Shown piece by piece: positions 46,500-55,991 of a stretch of 64,000 nt of DNA. This DNA is from Abelmoschus esculentus (lineage: Eukaryota; Streptophyta; Magnoliopsida; Malvales; Malvaceae). The position numbers and the translations under genes were made by a program. How positions within the stretch are numbered: position 1 is the first letter of the stretch; every line of letters starts with the position of its first letter. The stretch covers positions 11,746,001 through 11,810,000 of the forward strand of contig JAUCBN010000004.1 of the NCBI GenBank assembly GCA_035048815.1, in the 5' to 3' direction. The notes beneath the pieces were generated by a model. The model saw only the letters and a list, made by a program, of their open reading frames with translations. It had not been told where the DNA came from and made no database searches.

Positions 46500-48031
46500 A
46501 TGGTACGCACGAGACCAGCAGGATCTGCACCACCCCCTCCTTCCGTTTTCGTGGACCAAGAGGCGGAAGAATGATTTAAGAGCTTCAAGAATCAAAGACT
46601 TTTCTTCGAACTAGGCTTCAATCTCTCTGATGAGATGGGACCAGAGGTAAAAGATGTGGTGGCGCAACACCACTGGGAGAAGTTCGTCGCCCATCCAAGC
46701 TCCATCAACACCAGCCTAGTGCGCGAATTTTACGCCAACATCCATAGCCCAAACCAGAAATCTGTTTATGTCCGGGGCAAAAATATTCACTTCACCAACA
46801 CCGCCATCAATCGCTTCTTCAAGATTCCCCAAGGAGTGGACCGCCACGCCAAGAAAGAGGAGGAGGCTGATTATGAGACTTACCAAGGAGTGAAGGAAGA
46901 TTTATGTTTGTCCGGGACAGAATGGAATGGTCAGCAAGCAGCTCGGCGCACGGTGAACCGAGAGTCTCTACTTCCCAACGCTCGGTTGTGGAGCCACTTT
47001 GTTCGATACAAGTTGATGCCTACCTCGCATCACACCACTGTAAGTTTGCCCCGCCTTATGCTGTTGCATTCTATTTTATTTGGTTGCTCCATGGATGTAG
47101 GGAGGATTATTGTGCAAGAGACGCATGCATGTTGGAAGAGACCCAAGAGCACCCTTGTGCTCCCAAATCTGATCACGGCTTTATGCCGAAAAAAGGATGT
47201 CCCGGAAGATTAGTATGATGAGATTTTAGAAGGCATGAAAGGGCTAACCCCCGAGAAGGTGACCGCCTTGATGGGAAACATAGATGAGCAGCCAGAATCT
47301 TCTCATGCTGCTGCTGCTAGAGGAAGAGCTCCATTCTATAAGGATGAGGCATTGGAGCTGTCCAAGAATGCCCTGGAAAAAGTGGATGACTTGTCCAAGG
47401 ATCTCAAAGAATTTTTTCTCTACACGAAGCAAAGAGACGAAGTCATCAAAACTTACCTGGCAGAGCTGTTTCCTCCGCTCGATCAAGAATTTCCCGTTTT
47501 CCCGGACTCAATATTGCCTACTGCAAAAGAAAATGCCACGGCATTTACAACTGCTTCAACTCTGACCAGGCGAGCTGCACCTGATCTAAATCAGGTACCA
47601 TCACCAGCTGAGCCGTCAGAGGAGGCACGACCAACAGGGCCAGAGACCGAGGAACAAGCCCCAGAAGAGCAGTCACCAGTACAACAACAAACTCCTAAAA
47701 ATGTCACGGCATTTTCAGAGGAGCAAGCCCAGACTTTAGATCACCCGGACCCAACTGCTGAAAAGAAAGAGAAGTCGAGTTTATTTCTTCACTTTTCGAA
47801 GACCCGCCCGCACCACCACAACAACAAGAAGAACACCATCCAGCAGCCCCGACAGTTGAATCAGAAATACCCTCTCCTCAGAGGAAGAAATCCAAGCGCA
47901 AACTCAAAATGTCGGCTGGGAAGCAATCTACCCCACTTTCAGCTGCTAGCAAGTCAAAATCACGGGGACCCGATGACGAGACTGACCCTGAAGTCAGCCC
48001 ACCCCCGTTGAAGCGCCGAATGTCGCGCTGA
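46500..48031 (+). pseudogene. Athila-2 extra 3' ORF ('putative plant transposon protein' type), broken
   Basis: The ATG at 46500 opens MVRTRPAGSAPPPPSVFV. A TGA at about 46572 and a TAG at 47211 interrupt a frame that carries LVREFYANIHSPNQKSVYVR, NTAINRFFKIPQGVDR, LLPNARLWSHFVRYKLMPT and LLHSILFGCSMDVGRIIVQE. These align with the Athila-3 ORF in order but at low identity. A Pro/Glu/Gln-rich tail contains TAKENATAF and KNVTAF, where TGCCACGGCA (47534) and TGTCACGGCA (47702) are encoded. A frameshift near 47780 moves to a frame ending in basic QRKKSKRKLKMS and PPLKRRMSR at 48031, possible nuclear signals. Function unknown. Confidence 0.8.
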
Positions 48032-48107
48032 ATTGCCACCACACCACCCAAGTAGCCAAGGTACATTTCATTTCATTGCATTGCATCTAACTTAGTTTTT
48101 TTTAGTT

Positions 48108-48143
48108 GCATTGAGGACAATGCTTTCCTCAAGTTTGGGGGAG
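48108..48143 (+). promoter_or_regulatory. Hairpin with AGGA loop plus internal PPT-like tract of Athila-2
   Basis: GCATTG-AGGA-CAATGC (48108-48123, 6-base stem) is followed by AAGTTTGGGGGAG (48131-48143). It stands just after the 3' ORF, the same place as the modules at 39287 and 51809. Confidence 0.7.
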
Positions 48144-49032
48144 GTATCATTCTCTACTCTTTTGCATGTGCATGATAGCTGCAGTTGTAGAAAAATGCCA
48201 TGACATTTATGAAAGTTTAGGTTAAGTTTCTAGTGTTAAAGTTTGTGATGCCCGATGATGATATCCTTTTTATGGCCAGAAATTGAATTGAATATGCATG
48301 ACTTGGGATTTGAATAGAACCTGCCTTAGAATTTGGTTGCTTGTGTTTATTTTATTGTTACACGAGTGTATGTTCTCCATGCTTAGGGAAGTTAAAAAAT
48401 TTTTATAGAATGGAAACTTGAATAGCTCAGCATGCTTTAATGAATTTTGATATTAATAGAGAACCCCCAATAGTTTAGTATTAAAAGTTGAAAATAAATG
48501 TCTGGACATATCTGTAGAGGGATACTCCGCTATGCCATTGCATTTCCATGTGCATATGAGTTACTGAAAGAGGCACCGGGTGACGCTACACTTTTAACTT
48601 GCCATGGCATTGCCTGGATACCGCGTTTAAATAAATGGCAGCTATGGCATGAGTAGAAGGTAGTGTGACAAGCTGGCTCCTCTCGAAGCAGTATGTTAGC
48701 ATTGTTTGTAAAAAAAAAAAGAAAGAAAAAAAGAGAAAAAAAATATATATATATACATGGGGAGTATTAAAATGTGCTTTAATGATCAAACATGCCTTGC
48801 TAGAATTGTGAACATTCCTTAGAATTTTTATAAGTTAACTAAGCATAGTTTAGATACACTCACTAATGCACACACGCACTCACAGTCGACCTGGTCCTAG
48901 GGCAGTGTTCTTGAAAATTCCTCGAGTCTTATATGTTTATGCCATGACATTTTCTGAGGGTTGAAACTCTGACCTATTACTTGCATAGATTTTGAAGTTG
49001 TCATGACATTTCTTCTCTGGTAGCTGCTATCC
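48144..49032 (+). other. Athila-2 3' spacer between the two PPT-like modules
   Basis: No coding sequence was recognised. The stretch holds several family palindromes: TGCCATGACA at 48196 and 48940, TGCCATGGCA at 48600 and TGTCATGACA at 48999. It also holds an A-rich/TATATA microsatellite at 48709-48752. The small hydrophobic ORF and the three hairpins of Athila-3/4 were not recognised here. Confidence 0.6.
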
Positions 49033-49070
49033 ATTGCTTGAGGACAAGCAATAGCTTAAGTTTGGGGGTG
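49033..49070 (+). promoter_or_regulatory. Hairpin with AGGA loop plus PPT of Athila-2
   Basis: ATTGCTTG-AGGA-CAAGCAAT (49033-49052), then AAGTTTGGGGGTG (49058-49070) directly before the LTR start TGATAACTCC. It is identical in layout to 40077-40114 and 52561-52598. Confidence 0.85.
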
Positions 49071-50959
49071 TGATAACTCCGCAAAAAGGCTATATTTTAG
49101 GCCTTTTTACTTAAGTTATTGGGTATCCTTAGGCTCATATAGGATCATTTAGTTGCACATTAGGTGTATAACATTGCATTTAGACTTTTAATTATGCCTT
49201 GGCAATTTTATTTGGCAATAGGTGCAATTTCACGAGAAGGGTAGTTCTTTTAGTAGTGTTGTGCAGGTGAAGCAGAAATGGAAGTTGAGGCAATTTGTCA
49301 TGGCATTTACAGAAGGATAGCAAATGAAAATGTCATGGCAAAGCTAGAGAACTCCTGGGCTGCACTAGACGACAAAGAGATATTTTCTTGATTAGAGTAC
49401 CAGCTGGTGCTACCACAGCCGTTCGGGACCACTACAGCTGGCTACAGCCACCTCGGTGGGGGATCTCAGTGAATATTCCCTATATGCGAGCCACCTCAGT
49501 AGGGGACCACAGAGAGAATTGCCTGTATGCGAGCCACCTGGGTAGGGGACCACTGTCACCTCTGCTAGTCCTGCAGAAATGCTAGGATAAATTGAGGGCA
49601 GAAATGGACTTTTACACATTTTTCGGGTTTTTCACCCTCTTTAAAAGACATGGTGACCTACACAAAAGAGAGGATCGGAGAGCCTTTTTAGAGGAGCATA
49701 ACCAGAAAAGAGAGACCCTTGCAGCGGTCTTTGCGGCGGCAGAAAGCTTCCACCTTTCTTCTCCAAACTCCGGCCAAGGGGACCTCCATTGATAGAGCTC
49801 GAAGGGAGTGGTGTGCTAGGCACCCGAGAGGGGCTAGCACACCAAGGCGTCTCATGATGGTTGAAGAGTCGGCGGCAGTGCAAACCAAGGGTGTCTTCTA
49901 GTCCTCCTTCTTTGCTCATGAGGATTAATGTTAGATGTTTAAGTTTAATGTGGATGATTACTCTTAACATTTAGCTCCACCATGGATGTTTTGTTTCGTT
50001 GGTAGCTTTTATGGATGATTAACTTTTATTTCTATTTAATATATTGCCTACCATGTGTTTGTATGTTTGCTTTGCTCATTGTTGGTAATTATTTAAGCAT
50101 TGTAAGAGGAATGAGAGTGTCCCTTGCTTAGTTACATGTTAGAGCACTCGAGAGAGGCGTAACTATAGATCCTTAGATCATCCGAGAGGAGCTAAGGGAG
50201 GATCTACGTGAGCAATGGGTTCTAGACTGCAAATAGGGCCTAGTTGGATCCTAGAGCACTCAAGAGAGGCGTAGGTGAAGGCTTCAATGACTAAAAGGAG
50301 TGTGCTTAGCCGATAGACTAGGGTGTCATTTCGTGTGACAGACGAAAATACCATGGCATTTTAGAATATCAGGTTCCTATGACTCGAGAGAGCGGGAGCA
50401 TTTTAGAAACCTCTGTCGAGCAGGTATACACCGTAGTGGAATATATGTTAGGTAGGGGTAAGGGGTAGGAAGCCATAGAAGCCACCATCAGTCATTCCCG
50501 AGAGAGTTCATCAATAGAGGAGAAGTTCAATATATTGTTCAACGTGTTCCTATACTCTGTTTTGCCTCCGCATTTTCAATTTACTTACTTTATCTTACTT
50601 GTTATCTTACAATCACTCTGCTCTACACTTCACATCACCTCCATACATTCACCTTGCCATCATCATCCATCCCATTTTGCCTTTGCATATTCTAGTTGCT
50701 TGCATTCTAGAATTGCCATAGCATTTCCATTTTACACCTGCACCGTACATAACCATTTCCCCTTGTTTATATTTTTATTTTTGTTTTCTTTTTCTTTTTG
50801 TGACAACCCTTTTTGTCTTGGCAAATTTGACTGCATACTTTACTGAGATCCTCGTGGGAACGATACTCACTCACCCTATTATTACTTGTACGATTGTGTA
50901 TACTTGCACATATACGTGTGTTCACATACATCATTTATAGCACTACACAGAACGCTCCA
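49071..50959 (+). repeat. Athila-2 LTR
   Basis: It runs from TGATAACTCC to AACGCTCCA. It contains a 43-base tandem repeat (49446-49574) and palindromes TGCCTTGGCA (49195), TGTCATGGCA (49296, 49331), TACCATGGCA (50349) and TGCCATAGCA (50714). It follows a PPT, so it is a 3' LTR, yet the next bases (AGTTTTTG, 50960-50967) match the spacer normally found after an Athila 5' LTR. The junction beyond may therefore be recombinant. No clear TATA box was recognised. Confidence 0.85.
49446..49574 (+). repeat. Three tandem copies of a 43-base repeat in Athila-2 LTR
   Basis: AGCCACCT recurs at 49446, 49489 and 49532 with an exact 43-base period; each copy continues GG(T/A)(G/A)GGG... Copies differ by several bases. 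Function unknown. Confidence 0.85.
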
Positions 50960-50964
50960 AGTTT

Positions 50965-51740
50965 TTGCCTCAGCAATACACTGCTGACTTTACTGCCGGA
51001 ACCCAGTACACGGTAGGTATGCCTGACACTGCCCACACCACTGCCGTAGCAGTCCCCTACCAGGAGATACTTAGAGGATGGCAACTATGGACCTTTGCCA
51101 GCAACTATACATGGAATATCAAAGGGACTTCAACAGCACACTTGCCCAGATGATGATCTAGAATTTTCCCAACCAAGGAGTACATTTTCCCGATTTCCCA
51201 GCCAACATGTTTGTAACGGCTGCACCCTACACCGAGATTACTCCAGCCCTAGGACCGAGGCCCTTCTTCCCTACCAGACAACAGCAACAGTTCAATACTG
51301 CTGGCCCATCTAGGGCAGCAGACTCTGCCGCGACATCTTCCATCAGCCGACGACCATCAAAGAGGAGGGTCGTTTTCAACACTCCACCAAGATCCCCTAT
51401 CCCCATGGGCAGCCTTTCACGGGAAATAGATGAGTATATACATCAAAGCTCATCCGATAATGAGCCAAGCATTCAACATGCCAGCCCAAGTACTCACTAT
51501 GCCGAGGTAATGAATGTTGAAGAGGAAGGCGGGACGGACATAATGCATACGGAAGAACTTGCCGAAGAAGAAGAAGGAGAAGAAGTGGATGCTCCTTTGC
51601 AAAGGAAACCACCCACACGAGTTCAACCACACCAGCAAGCAAAAACGCAACAATCACCAGCACAAGGATCAAGGATGAAAGAATCGGTAGGAAGGCCTAG
51701 AAAAAAGATAGTTACCAGCAGCTCCTCGGAGTCTACTTAA
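50965..51740 (+). pseudogene. Athila-4 extra 3' ORF, C-terminal part only
   Basis: The first codons (LPQQYTADFTAGTQYTVG) align with the middle of the Athila-3 3' ORF (TPQQITADYTVGGQYTAE, about 38500), so the N-terminal domain is missing. A frameshift near 51075 and a TAG near 51157 break the frame, which continues as FVTAAPYTEITPALGPRPFF, SRRPSKRRVVFNTPPRSPIP, acidic EEEEGEEVDAP and a Ser-rich end at 51740. The closest relative in the window is Athila-3. Confidence 0.82.
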
Positions 51741-51808
51741 ATTCTAAGCCTTTACTGCTCTTATTTCTTTACTTGTTTAATTGATTTGATTACCTGCTGT
51801 GTGATGTA

Positions 51809-51845
51809 AGCATTGAGGACAATGCTCAGTTTAAGTTTGGGGGTG
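51809..51845 (+). promoter_or_regulatory. Hairpin with AGGA loop plus internal PPT-like tract of Athila-4
   Basis: AGCATTG-AGGA-CAATGCT (51809-51826) followed by AAGTTTGGGGGTG (51833-51845). It matches the module at 39287-39324 in Athila-3 and is not followed by an LTR start. Confidence 0.72.
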
Positions 51846-51848
51846 TAG

Positions 51849-52055
51849 ATGCACTGTCGAGGCATCCTACTCCCGCGGCCTTACCATGAAAAGGTTATAG
51901 AAATATTTTTGCATTTATCTGCCTTTACTTTTGCACTGTCTTTCATCAGTATTGCCTTAGTTTATTCTTTTAAGGCTATAGAAATCTTTCTCCTTACCAT
52001 GGCTAGGTTCTGTTTTGAGGGTTTAACCTTAGAATACTTAAGGAAGAGAACTTAG
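51849..52055 (+). pseudogene. Small hydrophobic ORF of Athila-4 (diverged copy)
   Basis: The frame from ATG 51849 reads 68 codons. Its core ISIALVYSFKAIEIFLLTMA and FEGLTLEYLRK aligns with Athila-3 39327-39582, while the N-terminal part differs and is shorter. A hydrophobic LSAFTFALSFISIALVY segment remains. TGTCGAGGCA (51855) lies at the start. Conservation may reflect recent common origin rather than coding constraint. Confidence 0.45.
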
Positions 52056-52159
52056 AAGCTTGCTATAAGGTTAAGTTTATAAACACTTTTGGGATTTGTT
52101 TGATTTAGGAATTCTTTTAATGAACTTAGGTGATAAAGACTTAGATTCTTTGGAAAGTG

Positions 52160-52306
52160 ACTAGAGGTGTCTATCACCGGCTCTAGTAAACACTCTTCCT
52201 TATACTAGAGGTGCCCAAAATTAGCTCTAGTATGCTAAAAGAAATTATCAAAAGAAAAGACGGAAATAGAAAACACATACCTTGAGGTGCCCAAAATTGG
52301 CTCAAG
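52160..52306 (+). ncRNA. Three related hairpins, Athila-4 copy
   Basis: The hairpins are at 52160-52187 (ACTAGAG/CTCTAGT), 52202-52233 (ATACTAGAG/CTCTAGTAT) and 52281-52306 (CTTGAG/CTCAAG), matching 39678-39824 in order and spacing. The middle hairpin has a longer stem than in Athila-3. Same interpretation: a structured 3' region of the element RNA. Confidence 0.6.
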
Positions 52307-52560
52307 ATATTCATTTTTTTTAAGAAGAGAAACACTAAATCCAAGTCTACTTGTCTTGAACTTAGAGTTTGTCTAAGAAAACCTTTAATCAACCTTGTCC
52401 ACAAAAACCCACACACTCACAAAATCTTATAGCTTGTTTTCGGGTAAAATCCTTGAGTAAACAAAAGGCTAAGACTAAAGAATAGGCATAGCTATGGTGG
52501 GGAGAATAGATGGAAAAGTAAGACCAAAAGAGAATAAGGTTTGGCAAATTGATGGTTTGC

Positions 52561-52598
52561 ATTGCTTGAGGACAAGCAATAGTTCGAGTTTGGGGGTA
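52561..52598 (+). promoter_or_regulatory. Hairpin with AGGA loop plus PPT of Athila-4
   Basis: ATTGCTTG-AGGA-CAAGCAAT (52561-52580) then GAGTTTGGGGGTA (52586-52598) immediately before the LTR start TGATAACTGC. Confidence 0.85.
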
Positions 52599-53914
52599 TG
52601 ATAACTGCTCAAAAGACTTATTTTATACACCTTTCATGGGCAATAAGCACTTATCTCACACCTACTTGGACTGATGCATGTACTTAATGTACAATATTTG
52701 AATATTCTACTATTGTAACTTATAAAGCTAATATTTATAGAAAATGCAGAATTTACGATATCTTCTGTAACTACAGGAATAACCACTGCCGAGGCAGCAC
52801 TAAGGCCGAGGCAGAACCAGGGTTGCGACAGCAACTGAAGTTCCAGCATCAATGTTGTAGGCGATTGGAAGAGAAAAATAAGCTGGACGTTTCTGGACAT
52901 ACATCACATGGACCGGAGCTGGTTAGCACATGGAAAGCCCAAGTCAAAGGCCACAAAGGAAAAACATCTTAGTTGGAATAAACTTGGAAATATTTTATTT
53001 ATGGAATTTAATTGTATCCTACTCCAAGTTGTATTCATACTTAGAAAGGGTTTGCCCTAGACCTAGACTATATATACCATAGCCGGCCAATGTTCAAGGA
53101 GAGCTGATTAGGAGGGAATTCACCTTAGGAATTATCGTTTTCCTTCTCCCATTATGTTCTAAGCCTTTTTAGGGTTTAGGTAAAGGTTGTTAAGTATTGG
53201 TGAGAAGAGATTGTATTTTATTTCTTGTTTCAATGCAATAAAATATCAAAGTTTGTTTACTCTTTGCCATTCCTTGTTCTTACATTCAAGCTCGGGAGAG
53301 AAGTTTGTGAGTAATCCATTTATCTAGACTCGGGAGAGTTAGATTCACGAAAGGAGTAAGTACGGTATTTGACTTGATTGGAAAATACTAATTCGGCCTA
53401 GGGATAGGTTATAATTTCAGTGGCTAAAAGAAGTGTGGGATTGGTTGATAGTTATACTTGATTAACGCCGGGAGGTATCATCAAGGACTAGTTATCAACA
53501 ATACTTTGACTTAAGGATAAGCAGAGTCATACAAGGACACTTTGCCGAACTTTGGTAAAGTCCACCCAAGAGCAAGGGATTGTTGCGGCGGACAAGCATC
53601 ATCACTGTCGAGGCAGTAATCTGCAATACTGCCGAGGCAGTGTTGCGCGATTGCATTGGACAGAAACGAGTCAATCGAATCCACTATACAACACAACTGG
53701 ATCTTGCCCTCTCTCCTAATCAGATCTTATCCTTTTTATTTAGTTTTCTTTATTTAAATTATTTAGTTTATCCAAATCCTATTTACCTGTGTTTTTATTT
53801 TATCTATCTTAACAGAGCAAGAAAACAAAAGGAGGCATATTAAGTACACCAATCCCTGTGGAGACGATACACGATTATACTGATCACTTTATTACTTGTG
53901 ACGTGCACACTGCA
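52599..53914 (+). repeat. Athila-4 LTR, 3' end cut
   Basis: It starts TGATAACTGCTC and follows the Athila-3 LTR in outline: palindromes TGCCGAGGCA at 52787 and 53630 and TGTCGAGGCA at 53606, TATATATA at 53069, and the CTCGGGAGAG segment near 53330. The last part matches the Athila-3 LTR up to about GTGCACACTGCA (53914), then stops short of the CGCATCA end. Confidence 0.85.
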
Positions 53915-53934
53915 AGCCTCTCTTTGATACCAAT

Positions 53935-55483
53935 TGTTAGGCTTGAAGGTGCTCGATTCACAACCGATTTTTCTTAGCCAAGTGATGGAGGAATGCTAAT
54001 TTGGGTGTTAGTTGTGGAAGCAAAAAGATAAGAATTGGACACAAGGATTTTAGAATGGTTCGGCCTTCGAACAAGCACCTACATCCACTACCTTATCCTC
54101 CTACTAAGGATTTCCCAAATTCACTAAGAATCTCTTCCGTTTGAGGATAAAAGGCTAACCTTACAAACCTTGATTCAAACCCGAATCAAGCATCCAAAGT
54201 TCACAACCCAAACTTTGGGAATCCTCTCAACAAAGAGATAAACTAAGCAAACTTTGATAATCCTTCTAATAAGGATAATGTTTGCAACTAAGCTCTCACC
54301 CAATCCTAAGACACTCGAGCATACATAAACATTAAGCTCACAAGTGTTGTCTACCCAAAAGATTAGAATTAAGCTCTAAGACAAATCTTTCACCATATTG
54401 TTGTTAAATGTAAGCATTACTCTTCTCTTGATGCTTGAGGCTTCCTTTTATCATCCAAAATGAGCTTCTAGCCATTGGTGATCGCTGGGATTGATTTGGA
54501 GTCGTTTAGAGCTGATTTCAAGGCTTATTTCTGCTTTTGGTATGATCGGTATCGAAATATATGGAACCTATTTCGGTACAGATGCTTTTGGAAATAACCG
54601 TTGAACCTGTATTTAAGAATCAGTATCGAAACGCCTTTGAGGCATAACGAAACCCTTATCTCATGATATCGAAATGGGCCATAGCCCGTTTCGATACTAC
54701 TCCTAGTCGTTGGGTTTTTTTGAAAAATCGTTGGGGTTTTTAACTGATCGTTGGAGGTGTATCGAAACACCTAAAATACACATCGATAGAGACGTATTGA
54801 AACGATGGTTTAAAGTATCGAAATTGTTCTTTCCATAGACAAAACGCATCAAAACGCTTTAGGGGCGTAACGAAACTCGAGACATTTTCCTATGAAATAG
54901 GCAAGCGGTTTCAAAATACTTGGGAAGTGTATCGAAACGCCTAGTTCATTTTGTGTTCTTTGGCTTCTTTAAAACATTTAAAAACACATTAACAAGTCCT
55001 TGAAAATGTCTCAAACTTATTTTCAAGTTGTTTGGACATAGAACCATTTTTGAAATATTTTCAATTTAGTCCAAAACTATTTTTCAATTATTATATCAAA
55101 ATATTAGTTCTACACATACTTACCTTGAAAGATAGATCTTCCCAAGCTGAACAAATTTCCCTCAAGCAGTAAAATGTGATTCTACTCTTTAACACTCAAG
55201 ATTCTACCTTTGGTGGTGGATTTGGGTGTGAAAATGGATGGAGAAAAGAGTAAGGAATATAATAAAGAGGGAGTGAGATCATTTTCTGCATCATGCAGAA
55301 AATTAATCCCCTTTACCCTTCCCCAAACACCCTATTTAGCCAATTACCATTATACCCCCAAATCATCATCCTAGCCCAATACCAACAACAACCTCTCAAG
55401 CCCAACAAGACATTCAAGGCCTAAACACGAGACCCAAACCTCGAGTTAACCCGACTTTGAGTATCGAAACTCGAGTCATGACA
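53935..55483 (-). repeat. 'Tekay-B' 5' LTR, minus orientation, with PBS at its left
   Basis: On the minus strand it begins TGTCATGACTCGAG and ends at the plus-strand TGTTAGGCTTG. Just left, 53920-53932 is the reverse complement of TGGTATCAAAGAG, an initiator-tRNA-Met-type PBS. This marks it as the 5' LTR of a minus-strand element whose internal region is missing, being cut at about 53915 against Athila-4. It is similar in outline to the plus-strand LTR piece at 55992-56327. It contains eight TATCGAAA words, seven direct and one reversed at 54688. Confidence 0.7.
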
Positions 55484-55990
55484 ATGTAGATAAGAGATAG
55501 AAGCATATTGAGTATGAGGTTTGGGAGAAATTGTATCTTATGGTTTCACTGTATAAAGGAATCATTCGTTTTGGAAGGAAAGGTAAGTTGAGTCTAAGGT
55601 TATCAGACCGTATGAGGTACTTGAGAGAATTGGAACAGTAGCTTATCAGTAAGCTTTGTCTCCGAACTTGGCACGTATCCATAAGTTGTTTCATGTGTTG
55701 ATGTTGAGTCATTATCGTTCAAACCCTTCACATGTTTTGTCTCCCGAGGATGTTGAGGTTAATATGGATACGAAGATGAGCAGATAAAAGTGCTTGACAA
55801 AGGAGTCAAGGAGCTTCGTAATAAGTGTATATCCCTAGTTAACTTGCTTTAGAGAAACCAAGGAATCGAAGAGGCTACGTGGGAGGTGGAGGCTACGTGG
55901 GAGGTGAAGGTCAATATGAGGAAGTTCTGTCCAGACGTGTTTTCCCCAAGTAAATTTTGAGAACGAAATTTTTCTTTAAGGAAGGGAGAG
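55484..55990 (+). pseudogene. Tekay-B pol 3' end (integrase C-terminus, chromodomain), heavily broken
   Basis: In shifting frames the protein shows GKLSLRLSDRMRYLRE, ARIHKLFHVLMLSHYRSNPS, then KVLDKGVKELRNKCISLVNL and GIEEATWEV, the integrase C-terminal and chromodomain pattern of a chromovirus distinct from the main Tekay-like family. The segment GAGGCTACGTGGGAGGTG is tandemly repeated near 55868-55906. A PPT-like AAGGAAGGGAGAG ends at 55990. Confidence 0.72.
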
Positions 55991-55991
55991 T

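Larger units (their letters stand above)
32292..50959 (+). mobile_element. 'Athila-2', 3' part of a second Athila family, twice interrupted
   Basis: The segments, in order, are RT/RNase H (32292-33365), RNase H/integrase (41466-42368), integrase end (45340-46010), 3' ORF (46500-48031), hairpin and PPT modules, and LTR (49071-50959). Between them lie Athila-3 (33366-41460) and a Tekay-like solo LTR (42369-45334), each flanked by a 5-base target duplication. The gag and 5' LTR are missing; the left edge is the junction with copia. Its LTR differs from that of Athila-1, so it is a separate family despite similar pol. Confidence 0.88.
50965..53914 (+). mobile_element. 'Athila-4', 3' fragment of an Athila-3-like element
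   Basis: The order is 3' ORF tail, hairpin plus PPT-like module, small hydrophobic ORF, three hairpins, hairpin plus PPT, and LTR, exactly as at the 3' end of Athila-3. The left edge abuts the Athila-2 LTR. The right edge is an LTR cut at about 53914 next to a chromovirus PBS. Whether the complete element had pol cannot be told. Confidence 0.85.
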
